Shown: positions 25,618 to 36,170 of the stretch, piece by piece
Layout of the letters: every line of letters starts with the position of its first letter
Position numbering within the stretch: position 1 is the stretch's first letter
Assembly: GCA_964247055.1 (NCBI GenBank)
Contig: OZ176055.1
Location: 3,100,001-3,164,000, forward strand
Length of the DNA: 64,000 bases
Source of the DNA: Paragordius varius
Lineage: Eukaryota > Nematomorpha
Direction: 5' to 3'
Position numbers and translations under genes: made by a program
The notes under the pieces: generated by a model
What the model was told of the DNA's origin: nothing
What the model saw: only the letters and a program-made list of their open reading frames with translations
The model's database searches: none

Positions 25618-27862
25618 TCATATTCTTCCGATTTCGCGTAATTTTTCAACTAATTGCTCCACAGTTTCGACTTTAACGCCAGCTTTTCTAACAGGGGGTT
25701 CTGAAACACTGTTTATAACAATTTTGTTGGCCCATTCTTTCACATCTATCCCGAGTTGATCAGGCGTTTTTTTGTCAATCGGTTTTTTCTTAGCTTTCTA
25801 TTTATTCAAAAATATAGATAAAATTAACTATTTTTAAATGTTAAGGGTAAAGTTGGGGTTGAGTAATCAAAAAATAAAATCCGTTATAACTGCTTTTACT
25901 GCAGTTAGATCAAAACGAATTAATATATAGAAATGCAAATAGGAATATGGTCTAAAAACATTTTTCCACCTTATTAGACATTGATTATGACTAAATATTA
26001 GCATTTTTATTCTCATTTTAAATTAAATTAGTAGTATGCTTTAAATACATAAATTATTGCCGATTTAATTTACTCAAATTATAGCATATCGAACAGAAGT
26101 TTTTATCTACTTCATGATGAGGACTTATGATTGTATGTGAATTTACTCAGAATCGATAAAAAATTTAAAATAATCCACCCAGATCATAAAAATGTTAATC
26201 AGTTATAATTTTAATTTAAGTCACCAAAAAATATTTTATGTTATAATTTTTACCATAATATTCGGGAGCGTAGCATAACGTGGTTCATTAAGTCTTAAAT
26301 CTGCACTTAGTACGCAAGGAATTTTAACCGCTATATTTTCCATCCCGGAGTCAACTTCTCGTTTAACCTTTAACCAACCGGATTGTTGGGGGTCTCTTTC
26401 AATTTTTGATGCACAAATGGCCTGTAAACATAATCGGAAAAATTGAAATTATATTGGACAAAATGTTAAAACTTAAAAAGCAAATATTTTTTTACTTAAA
26501 AAGTCAACCATACCTTTTAAACCTTTTATTTTAACGCATCGTTTTAGATTGCAAAACAAGTAATAAGGATCTAAATTAGTCACACTTCTTTATACTAATT
26601 TAATATTTGTACTATAAATTATGTAGGAAAAATTAAAATTGAAATATATGGTTATCTTTTTAAAAAAATTGTCTTTTAATTTTTATGATTTCTCTGTATA
26701 ATTTTATGTAAAAGCAATGGAATATATGTATACTTAAAGTAAGTCTATGTCATAATTGGCTGTAAACACAAACCAAAAACACATGAATATTCTATTTAAC
26801 TGTGTGTTTTCTTTAAACCAAAAACATATCCATATCCAATTTCACTCTTTTTATGTCCTTAAAATTTATATATACCTGTGGCCAATCAAGTAGGCCCGCA
26901 ATCATTTGAGCCGTTTGGCCGGAGTCATCGTCTATGGCCTGTTTCCCAACTATGATAAGATCGGGTTTTTCAGTTTCCGCGATTTTTGCAAATATTTTAG
27001 CGATCGCGAGTGGGGGAAAGCTTTCATAAACCTTAAGGTCGGCAATTTCGACGTGAATAGCTCTATCAGCTCCCATCGCAAGAGCTGTTCTTAAAGTTTC
27101 CTAGAAAAACAATAATTGGCCTTATTAGAAAGTTTCAGGAAAAGTATGTGTGGAATGAATTTGTTTATGTTAATTTTTAATATTTAACCCTAAACATTTC
27201 AAAATCAACTTTATCTTACCGGAATATCTGCAAATACCCTTAAAGAATCAATTTAAAAACTGTGAATTGACGGGGTATGTAAACGCAAACACAATCGCGA
27301 TTGAAATTAACATTTATTAGTTTTAGCCATAATTTAAATTTGTATGTTTTCTGACTTAATTGTTTGTTTATTAGAAAAATTATGATTCAAAACTTAATAA
27401 AAATATGTAAGGGTAAAAGTTAAGAAAATTAACAAAGAGTAAATTTAAAGAGTGGTTATTAAAAGCATAAATTATATCATCAGGACTATCAAAAACCAGG
27501 TTAGTATTATAAATAACCAGCATAGTGTTAGAAAAATAAAATAATCATTTTTGGTAAAATTTAAAAAATAAAAACACAAAAACGGTTAAAAATAAGTTGT
27601 ATACAAATTTTTATATATACTTGACATTGTGGTGGTCCACATGAAAGCGCAACTATTTCTTTAACCAAACTTTTTTCCTTTAAACGTATCGCCTCCTCAA
27701 GTGCAATTTCACAAAAAGGGTTAACACTATGCTTTATACCATCCGTAAATACACCAGTTTTATCATTTTTAACCCTAATCTAAGTAATATTAAAAAAGTT
27801 TCTTAAACCTTGACGGCATAATCTATAACACGCTTTATTCCAACTAGGGCTTTTAATGACAT
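25618..27862 (-). CDS. ETFB: Electron transfer flavoprotein subunit beta
   Basis: Five exons join in phase: 27862-27809, 27779-27621, 27100-26876, 26421-26254 and 25797-25618, giving 261 residues against 255 in human. ETF-beta pairs with ETF-alpha in the mitochondrial matrix, binds AMP, and carries electrons from acyl-CoA dehydrogenases to ETF-ubiquinone oxidoreductase. Diagnostic stretches: [84 protein letters not shown] (ETF-beta signature region), and [20 protein letters not shown], which contains the recognition loop with the dehydrogenase-anchoring leucine. It ends [10 protein letters not shown], like the human protein. Intron 1 is 29 nt; the others are about 450-520 nt, one holding a MITE. 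It is head to head with RRP1. Confidence 0.97.
26437..26712. mobile_element. MITE family B, copy 2 (ETFB intron 3)
   Basis: Left part AATTGAAATTATATTGGACA then AAATGTTAAAAC; right part TGATTTCTCTGTATAATTTT. It shares the AAAGTCAACCATACCTTTTA block with copy 1. It fills most of the 454-nt intron without touching its splice sites. Confidence 0.55.
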
Positions 27863-27895
27863 GTGAGCTAATGTATGTTTGAAGAGGCTAGCCAC
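27863..27895. promoter_or_regulatory. 33-bp gap between ETFB and RRP1 start codons
   Basis: The two start codons are only 33 bp apart and divergent. The 5' UTRs must be extremely short, overlap, or extend into each other's coding region. No promoter motif is visible in the gap itself. Confidence 0.6.
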
Positions 27896-28477
27896 ATGGA
27901 AAAATTTATAAAAGCCATCCAAGATATCTTGATAAACGATATTTATGACCGGAAAACAAATTTCACAAAATTAATTAAACTTTTATGTAGTCAGAAAATT
28001 GGTAACCTCTATTGTTTTTAATAATAAAGATAATTCCCAAATATTTTTAAAGTTATGGAAAGGATTGTTTTATTACATTTGGAATTTGGATAAAACGGAA
28101 AATCCAGTATAAAATTTTTTTTAACCTTAAGCACCAACAAATTGATCTACTACTGAAATTGATTATTCAATTTGATAAAAGGGATTGCGAATTATTTTTT
28201 GATTCCTATCTTACGACAATTAACAGGGAATACAGCCAGATAGATGAATATCGTATTGAAAAATATCTATACGTACAACTTATGATTAAAATTTTAGCTC
28301 AACAGGAAAATGTTTAAAACTATTTTTGAACGAATAATTCGTTTAGGAGAATCGGATTTTAATTTTTATTCAATCCTTGAAACGTTTATGTCAAATAATG
28401 AAATCAACTTATCTATTAAATATCATATATTGGATATTTACATGACAGAATTGATTGAAAAACAAGAATCTACCATA
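27896..28477 (+). CDS. RRP1: Ribosomal RNA processing protein 1 (Nop52 domain), 5' exons
   Basis: Four exons join in phase: 27896-28001, 28030-28106, 28132-28272 and 28298-28477, giving about 121 residues. They follow the start of the Nop52 domain: LKLWKGLFYYIWNLDK (human LWKGLFYCMWMQDK), FFDSYLTTINREYSQIDEYR (human TMNREWTGIDRLR), IEKYLYLNRKMFKTIFE, then a segment ending IKYHILDIYMTELIE (human VKSHFLEIFLEELSK). RRP1 works in the nucleolus in 60S ribosome maturation. The three introns are 28, 25 and 25 nt. The third lacks a stop codon for a while if retained, so it mimics a frameshift. A donor follows at 28478. The rest of the domain was not identified with confidence; candidate downstream exons are listed separately. 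The start is the first ATG in frame. Confidence 0.85.
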
Positions 28478-28639
28478 GTAAATGATTTTTATATTAAAAC
28501 TTCTTCAATAAAAATTTATTAAAAAATGAAAGATATAAAGTGACTTAAGTTTACATTGATATTATTAAAAATTGCTGATAATTTGATAGAAGAACAACAT
28601 TGTATGCTAATAAAAATAGTTTAAAAACTTAGGTTCTTT

Positions 28640-30154
28640 TGCTTTTAGCCAAAAATTTATAAAATTTAGTTTTTTAACCATAAAGACGAACAACAATTGC
28701 TATCTGGTTTCTGAAATCCAGGAATTTAAGTTTAGGGCCAGTAAGGTAACACTCATAATTTTTTGTTTTCCCAGAATAGAGCTTTTACACATTTAAATTT
28801 GTTCAAATACGCTAATCAAAACAAATTATGCATTTAGGAGTAACTCAAATTCAAAAATTTATGGAATTTATAGCCTGTATCTAAACAAATCTTGGAATTA
28901 TGTTTTATATCAGTGTGGGTCGAATCTTTATAGTATAGAATATATATATTATATTTTTAATTTTTTATATACTTTCTTCTAAACAGTTATTTTATAGCAA
29001 CTAAAAATTTTAATAATAATCTATGCCATATATTCGTTACCGGGTTTGCCATTAACGTGGTTCCGAATAAATATTTAAAATTCTCCGATAATATTTTGGA
29101 AATAATTGGTGGCAAAAAAATTAACATAACCAATGATGGACAGTTAGTTTAAAATTTTGGTATTATATATGAGCGTCCTAATGTTAGACGAGCACGAAAA
29201 TCATTTTACGAGCTATCATCTGCCGCGCCAATGTTTCCCAAATATTTTTAATAATTGTTTGAGCTTTATGTAGGTTATAATGAAAAAAATAACTAAAGAA
29301 AACTTAGTCACATTTAAATAATATTTAAGCTTTTGATGATTTTATATTTTTCAGTTCCTTGGCATTTGCTTTAATGAGAAGTTTTTTATGGATAGTATAG
29401 AAATGTCAGAAAGTGATGTTTGGATATTTTCTTTAATGCTTTTACACGTTAACTTCGATATACGCGCTTCAAAATGTAAGGGAAATCTTAAGAATTAAGT
29501 TTAAGGATAGAAATGGGGTTGGAACACAATCTTGTCTTTCTCAGTTATTAGTGGAATTTAGTTCTTTTAAAATGGGTTTTGTAGGATGCGTTTTTGGTCT
29601 AAAGATGTAATAATTCTGTTTGGATACGCCCGCAACAATTAAATTTCCATAATTGGTATCTCATGTGTCAAAAGCCATGTTGAATCTATAATAAGAAGGA
29701 ATAACACCTTATTTTTGAAATTTTTAAGATTATGATTTTAGCATATTGTTTTAACCTAAATTCTGCTAACATTTAATATTTCTATGGATTTATTTCTTAA
29801 AAACTTATTTTGAAATAATTACAATAATAATTAATGGCGGGCATGCGCTATATTCTGACAATAATGAATTAGGTAGGGAGAAGAGAAAGAATTATTAGGT
29901 CAAATTTGGATAAGAAAACATTTTGTACGGGATAAATATAAAAATTACAAATAGAATGTTTGTATAATTTATCAAAGTGTCTTAATTTCCAATTTAAAAG
30001 CAATCCACACATTACTATTGCTTTAGGCGAAAGGCCAGATTATAAACCTATTGTACTTAAAGTGTGTCTTTTATTTCCAATGATTAAAGAGTTCAGGGAC
30101 CAACTTGAAGCGCAAATGGATATTGAAATTCTTGGAAGAAGGAATAAATTTTAA
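28640..30154 (+). CDS. Unassigned exon-like segments (3' part of RRP1 or a separate gene)
   Basis: Several open stretches with good splice sites do not match a family I know. About 28640-28746 ends EIQEFKFRASK before a GTAACA donor. About 28990-29142 contains NLCHIFVTGFAINVVPNKYL and ends TNDG; it is followed by a possible 31-nt intron (29143-29173) and then VLMLDEHENHFTSYHLPRQ. 29355-29475 (FLGICFNEKFFMDSIEMSES...) lies between a TTTTTCAG acceptor and a GTAAGG donor. About 29955-30154 contains NPHITIALGERPDYKPIVLK and a stop. The codons look protein-like rather than random A+T-rich sequence. Order and phase are not settled, and no function is proposed. Confidence 0.35.
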
Positions 30155-30816
30155 TTAGCTTTATATTTTTTCTTATGATTCAGGTTGAAATTCCAATGAT
30201 TAACAATCTTTTGCTGTTTCTGGAGATTTTATTAAATATTTTATGGACATAAATAGGCACAAATATATAAAACTATTTTTTTCGGCAAAGTGAAGATTGA
30301 ACATTAAATTTGCCAAAATTAATTTTGGGGTGGTCCCCATACAAAAAAGGTTAAGCTGTTTTAGAAATGGATATTTTGTGAGTTAAAAATGATTTTAGAA
30401 TGCATAAGATGTATATACTATCGATAATCAAATCTTTAATATAACTTTTCAATAATCAATTGTTTTCGTATGTATATTTTGGCGTTTTACATTTTGCATT
30501 TTATAATTTTTTCTTTAGGGTGAATCATTGTTTATACAATTGTTGGACCCCTTCCTTTCCGCCATACCCAAAATTAAAAAGTAAATTTATAATGATAACA
30601 ATAAGTAATGTTATCGTTAATTTCACTAAATCAAAATATTATATTTTTTTATAATCATATAATTAACTTACGTTATAAAAAATTAACAGTAATTGAATTG
30701 AGTCAAAAACAAAAAAATGTGCACAAAGTTTTTAAAAATGATAAACAAATTGTATTTAAGTGCTTTATTACATAAAACAAAATTTTACTTAATTTTAATT
30801 ATTAAATGATATATAC
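30155..30816. other. No gene seen
   Basis: A+T-rich stretch between the unassigned exons and the hAT element. One 64-codon frame (30460-30654) has no support. Confidence 0.4.
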
Positions 30817-31953
30817 CAGGGGTGGCCAACCTTTTTTTCCGCGGGCTACTTTTTTGGGAGAATATTTTCCGCGGGCACATGTGAATATTATATATTAAAA
30901 GATTTATGATATTCCTTCAAAACAAATGGTTATATATCTATTTACGGGTTGCGATGACTAGCACAGGCCATTTTAAAATATATATTACAAGGGTTGGAAC
31001 CGATTCCAAAACGGTTTTGAAATTTTAATTGGTTTCGGTTCCTGTTCTTAAGATTTTTTTGGTTTGACCGGTTTTGTAAAAATTGAAACATGTTTCAAAA
31101 CGCTTCTTGAATTTTGAAACTGTTCTGATTTCATTGTGGAACAACAATTTCATAAAAGAACCGCTGTTCCAACTGATATATTACGAGAATATTATTTTTG
31201 CTTGGTTATTTTTACATAATTTAATTTTATTATAATGCATAAATATTATTGTAAAGACACTAATTAATTTAAATTAATGAGAGGGATAAGCTTTTTATTG
31301 ATTCCATACATACTATTGCTTTTGTCTTCATAATTTCTAAACAGTACTTCAGAAGCCTTAATAGAGGCTTTTTTCAAATTTCTCCGTCTTGAAGAGATTT
31401 TAGAATTTGTGATATTTTGTTTATTATTGCTGTATATCATAATGCAGTGTTTCTAAGCATTTAGTTGCTCTTTCGATAGCTTGCTTTGATATGCCAATAT
31501 CAGAATTTTGATAGTTTAAGCGTCAAAAATTATTTGTTTGCTTTTTTAGGGAAAGCCAAAGTGGAGTTACATATCAAACAACATTTATTTATCATTATTC
31601 ATTATAAAAAAAAATCTTCTTCCCATCTATAATAACGATATATGTTAGCATACCGTTTTGAGTTTTTGATCACATTAATTATTTAAGATACCTGTATCTG
31701 TTTTTTTCGCTAAATTTAAACTGGCTCTAAGGAAATCAGAAATAACGAAAGTATCGAATTAAATAAACATTTTTAATAAAATAATTAATTAACTTAATTA
31801 AATATAAATTTTTGTTACCATAAATTTTTTCAAATACAAAATAAAATTATAATTATCTGTAGAAAAAATCGATGTTAAAAGATTTTCAGGCGGTCACGTT
31901 TTGAAAGCTCGCGGTCACGAAGTCGATCGCGGGAGACAGTTTGGCCACCCCTG
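30817..31953. mobile_element. Complete non-autonomous hAT transposon (1137 bp)
   Basis: Termini CAGGGGTGGCCAACC and GTTTGGCCACCCCTG are inverted repeats of the classic hAT type. A perfect 8-bp target duplication ATATATAC flanks it (30809-30816 and 31954-31961). The interior has no open transposase frame; it looks like a deleted or decayed derivative mobilised in trans. G+C-richer ends (GCGGGCTACTTTTTTGGG and the complementary-type GCTCGCGGTCACGAAG) are typical. The perfect duplication argues for a fairly young insertion. Confidence 0.92.
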
Positions 31954-31956
31954 ATA

Positions 31957-32235
31957 TATACCATTTACAATTCAAATTTACCCTAAAATAATTCAAAACC
32001 CTTGAGCAATTCAAATTCTGCCTAAAAATAAATTATGGTTTTCGGGCTAAATTAACTCGTCAATATCAAATATATCTTTATGGCATAGTTAATTATTTTT
32101 TCAATATTATATTATTTTTAAACAAAATTTCTTTTTTAAAAAAAAATATAGGTAATTTTTAATATTCAGGAACACATAATTTATTTAGGGTCAATTATTG
32201 TCCGAGGGTGAATTGTAATTATATATATGATATAT
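31957..32235. mobile_element. Fold-back element, copy 1 (degraded)
   Basis: Starts TATACCATTTACAATTCAAA and ends with degraded complementary units (GGGTCAATTATTGTCCGAGG then GTGAATTGTAATTATA). The centre, including AAAAATAAATTATGGTTTTC and AGGAACACATAATTTATTTA, matches the better-kept copy at 61532-61909. The hAT element at 30817 sits directly at its left tip. Confidence 0.75.
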
Positions 32236-32239
32236 TAAG

Positions 32240-33295
32240 CGTGTCTTTGTTACAACAAATAAAAACGGATATTTTTGAATGGATAATTGTTTATTCTGAT
32301 GTGCGGGCCCAATATGATGAAGGCGAATTACCAATCTATTTTGCCAATAAGAAATCACAAAACAGCCAAGATGCACGAGAAGAAAATATGATAATTTATG
32401 TAACTATTTTAATTACACAAATTTGAGGTTTAATTTATTTTTTTACAGATAATTGTGAAAAAAAATTAAAAAAAATACATTGTTAGATTATTTAAATTAA
32501 AAAGGACTTAAATTTTGGAAACGTGTTTTATTATCTAGCGAAAGATTAAACCAAAATAATCAATATAAATTTTAATTTACGTAAAAATTCCATTTGCGTA
32601 TAATTTTAATTAATCTAATTACTTTTTTTGTTTTTTGAGACATATTATACATATTTCATGCATATTAATTAAAATTTATGTGATTATCGCTTATATAATT
32701 CCATATATTTTTATAATTTTTATCCTTACATATGCATATATATATAGCTTGACTATGAAAAATACTCTGAACACGTCTTAAATTATGCACAGTGTAAGGA
32801 AAATATCACGATGCAGTCATATAACCGCAAGATTTTACATCAAATTAGTCAATAGTATTATATATTTTAGCATAAATTAATTAATCTTGACAATTTGGAA
32901 ACAGAAGTTTTTATAAAGAGGAATAATTTGTTGAAATTTCAACATTAGAAGATATTGTCAAATTTAAATGCAACAATTTGTTTTTTTCAATTAAATTTAT
33001 ATTATTTTTAAAACGACGTTAAATAAAACACAAATTTTTTTTAATTATATAATATATGAAATTTAACATAATTTTTAACAGTTTCCGAGAAATGAAAGAT
33101 GGTAAATATCCATTGATTGAAGAGATTAAGCTTGATACCCCATTGTCAAATTCTGATGTTAAACAATCATACAATCGATTACTCAAATCTGAACATAATA
33201 GAGGGAAACTTAAAAACAAAAATATGAGAAAAGGAAAACCCAAACTTCAACAACGTGGCAAATCATTTGTCACTAAGAAACGAAAAAATAAATGA
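32240..33295 (+). CDS. Unassigned 3' exons encoding an acidic then lysine-rich C-terminus
   Basis: Two exon-like segments. 32240-32399 encodes a segment containing DIFEWIIVYSDVRAQYDEGE and SQNSQDAREE and ends at a GTAACT donor. 33082-33295 follows a TTTTTAACAG acceptor, encodes FREMKDGKYPLIEEIKLDTP..., then a strongly basic tail (GKLKNKNMRKGKPKLQQRGK) and a stop. The basic tail would suit a nucleolar protein, so this could be the end of RRP1, but that is inference. The phases of these two segments do not match directly, so another exon or a different splice choice is needed. The first begins right after a fold-back element. Confidence 0.35.
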
Positions 33296-34075
33296 TAGAT
33301 TATTAATCAATATAACCAAATTTTATTTTGAGTTAAAGTTTTAGAAATTTTTCAGATATTCATCAAAAAAGTTATGTTTATCAATCTCTCAAAATTTAGA
33401 AAAACTTTACCTTTTTTTCAATACAGCACGCTATAAAATAATTTTTATTATCCCTTTTTTAATAGTGTTGTTAATGTACATACCACCGAAAATAAGCTGA
33501 TGCTTTTTGCAATTATTTTGCTTTAAAAACTTTTCCAAAATTTATGTGGTAAAGCCTGTCCCAGCTTTATTACAAATTATATTACAAATGCATCCATGAT
33601 ATTGAATTATATTTTTATTACATGATAAAAATATGCTAAGAATTAACGTGTAAATCGTTCCAAACACTTTGTAGTATCAGAACTCTTTTTTGTGTCTTTG
33701 GTTTAGTTCCACTTTTTAAAAAAGTTTTTGACCTAATGACTTTGGTTTGAATTTTTTGCTAATCCTTTTGGTCCGATGGTTCCGGTTTTCTGTTTTTTAA
33801 TTCTTTAGTAGCCTTATTATTTTACATGGTATATACATAATATCAAAAATATAAACTTATGAAATGAAAATGTAATGTATGCTCCTTTTATTGAACGCAA
33901 CGAATATTACGGCTAATTTTTGATTGTGTAAAGAAAAAATGAACGCGTTTAAACGGTTTTGAAACCAATTTTGGGGAACTGTTTATTGGGAGGTATTTAA
34001 ATATAAGAGGCATTCGAAGCTAATCTTCTCTTATAAAATATAGCTTATATTATATAGGCGTAGTCAGTTATTACC
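33296..34075. other. Intergenic, no gene seen
   Basis: A+T-rich sequence between the lysine-rich terminal exon and the mariner relic. It contains no recognisable exon, repeat family or RNA gene. Confidence 0.4.
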
Positions 34076-35215
34076 AGTTTAACTGAGAGAAGACGTCAGC
34101 AAAAAATACGCAGACGATTATTATGCGGACCCTATTTTGTTCATCATAACCGATAAAGACAGGCATGAGTTTGCCAAAAACAACCGTCTTATTTTACTCA
34201 TTTGGGCCTGAAAAAGAACATTTGTGGCAGGCATCGCCATCACAACTAAAAAGCTTTTGAAGGTTAGCGTTTACTGGCAGAATCATTTGGTTCTGAAATA
34301 TTTAAAGTTCTGATTTAATGTAAAAGATTGGAATCCTTCTGGTAGAGAATTGCGACGTTAAAGTTTACGAGTTATTGGATAATAGCCCAACTCAAACTTA
34401 AAAACTAAAGCGTTAAATGTATCAAAATAAACAATTTAACGATGTCTACATTTCTAAAGACCACTTCACTCAATAAATGGATCCCACAGAATTTGTACGA
34501 AGGTCAAATCATAAATCGCAAAGGGACTTGTGAAATTTTCCTTCAACGTCACGAAATTAAATCATTATTTGCATCGTGCGATGGTGATGAGAAGTGCCTT
34601 ATTATTTTTAACCCATTGAAAAAATCATGGGTTGCACCTTGCCAATCCGGTCCCTCAACATCGCGAAATCGCTTGGAAAAGATAACCATTCTCTGTGTCT
34701 TGTGTTAGAACGGTATTGCATATTATAAACTTTTAATGTCCGATAATGAACCACACTATCGCTAACAACCTAAATAAAACCCATGCATTAATCGAAAAAC
34801 AATTATAATTGGCCAGAATACATGGCAAAATTTCCGCAAAACAATGCTCCGTTTAACACGGTAAAGTTAGTGAGAGACACGTTAAATCGTCTTCATGGGA
34901 AATTTTTCGCACGCATTGAGCTCTTCTGACTATTACTTCGCATCAATCGGACACATCCTTGCCGTGCAGCAGTTAAATATTTTGGACGACGTTGAATGGT
35001 TTTTCTGGCATGGCGTTCGTAATTAGGGCGAAATGCGCAAAAGCCTATGTACAGTATTTTGCATGAAATCAATAATCAAACTCCTATCGAAATGCCATAT
35101 TTTTTTATCAAAAAAGTACATTATGAATCCACCTGGTATATTATGCTGAGAAATTTCAAACTTCGTTCCCCCTGCTAACTGATATGGAAAAGTGTGCAGT
35201 TTGGGTTTAGTACCT
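34076..35215 (+). mobile_element. Dead mariner transposon, relic 1
   Basis: Fragments of a mariner transposase lie in several frames. 34442-34708 covers the region before and around the first catalytic Asp: LNKWIPQNLYEGQ aligns to WVPHEL..., and SCDGDEKCLIIFN to TGDEKWILYDN. Around 34905-35010, SDYYFASIGHILAVQQ and ILDDVEWFF align to the SDYHLFRSMQH...F.N.EDI..WL block with the third catalytic Asp. At least two frameshifts and several stops separate them. Terminal inverted repeats were not identified, so the boundaries are approximate. Confidence 0.8.
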
Positions 35216-35879
35216 TACAGAACCAAACACTTTGTTAATTATGTTAGCTCGGAATATATTTTATCAGATATACTATCATTTATGAGAAATATAAAGGGGG
35301 TTTTTTAATAGGACCCAAAAACGGCAAAATAATTTCAATTATTCGGTTCTTTAAGAAAATTACTTAAATTAATTTATATTTAACCTAACTTAGAGGATGA
35401 GCGAAACCTTTAATTTCTGAGATTTTGATAAAAATTTTGACATAATAGTGATTAGCAGCATAAAATTTAAAAAAGTTTTTTTCACTTAAAGTGTTTTGAT
35501 ACCGTATCCACCATGCTTTAAAATACCATAAAAAGCATAAACAAAATTTTGCTACCAATTCTTTAAGAATAGAAATATATAATTTATTAAGATCTAATAA
35601 TCTAGCATATATATTGTTATTTCGCAATCTCTGCACTTGTGCGTTTATTCGCCCATTTTTAGAGATATATAAAAATTTGGTTTCAAGGCCAACATCTAAA
35701 ATTAATTGTTTTTTTTGAATTATATTAAATATATTAACAAAATATTTCATAGGTTTAGAACCATAAAAATTATTTAATATGATGCGCGCTAGTTTTGCTA
35801 TTTCTCCATATGAAATTCCCAAAGGGTAAACCTTCTTAAATGACTCCTCCAAAACAAGAATCACTTTAAGAATCCTGAC

Positions 35880-36170
35880 ACATTTTTTATACGATATACA
35901 GAAATCTAAATTATACAGGCAAAACGTAATATATAAAGACAAATATTTTTATCTCAATGACAACCATACTTTTTTGCCTGATTTTTCCTAGATAAGCCCC
36001 TCATATACAATTACAAATTATAGAGTAATTTTTTTAAATTTCAAATTTTGACATTTTAAACAATGAGTTATATATAAAAATCAAAATTTAAAAATTAATA
36101 TTGCCTTTTAAAAATAAATTGCCTTTATATTTACGTTTTGTCCGTATAATTTCAGTTTTTACCGTATCAA
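35880..36170. mobile_element. MITE family B, copy 3
   Basis: Inverted ends are clearest here: left ATTATACAGGCAAAACGTAA then TATATAAAGACAAA, right TTTATATTTACGTTTTGTCC then GTATAATTTCAGTTTTTACC. The GACAACCATACTTTTTTGCC block matches copies 1 and 2. It supplies the first codons of an adjacent 185-codon minus-strand frame. Confidence 0.7.

Noticed and set aside
26906-27094. 62-codon plus-strand frame
   Set aside because: Antisense shadow of ETFB exon 3.
28310-28522. Independent 70-codon gene starting at an ATG
   Set aside because: It is RRP1 exon 4 read without its upstream 25-nt intron; the ATG is an internal Met.
32191-32376. 61-codon minus-strand frame
   Set aside because: Opposite strand of the exon-like segment 32240-32399; the plus strand has the better splice sites.
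35385-35942. 185-codon minus-strand open frame
   Set aside because: Its first codons lie inside the MITE at 35880-36170, the composition is low-complexity, and no protein family was recognised.
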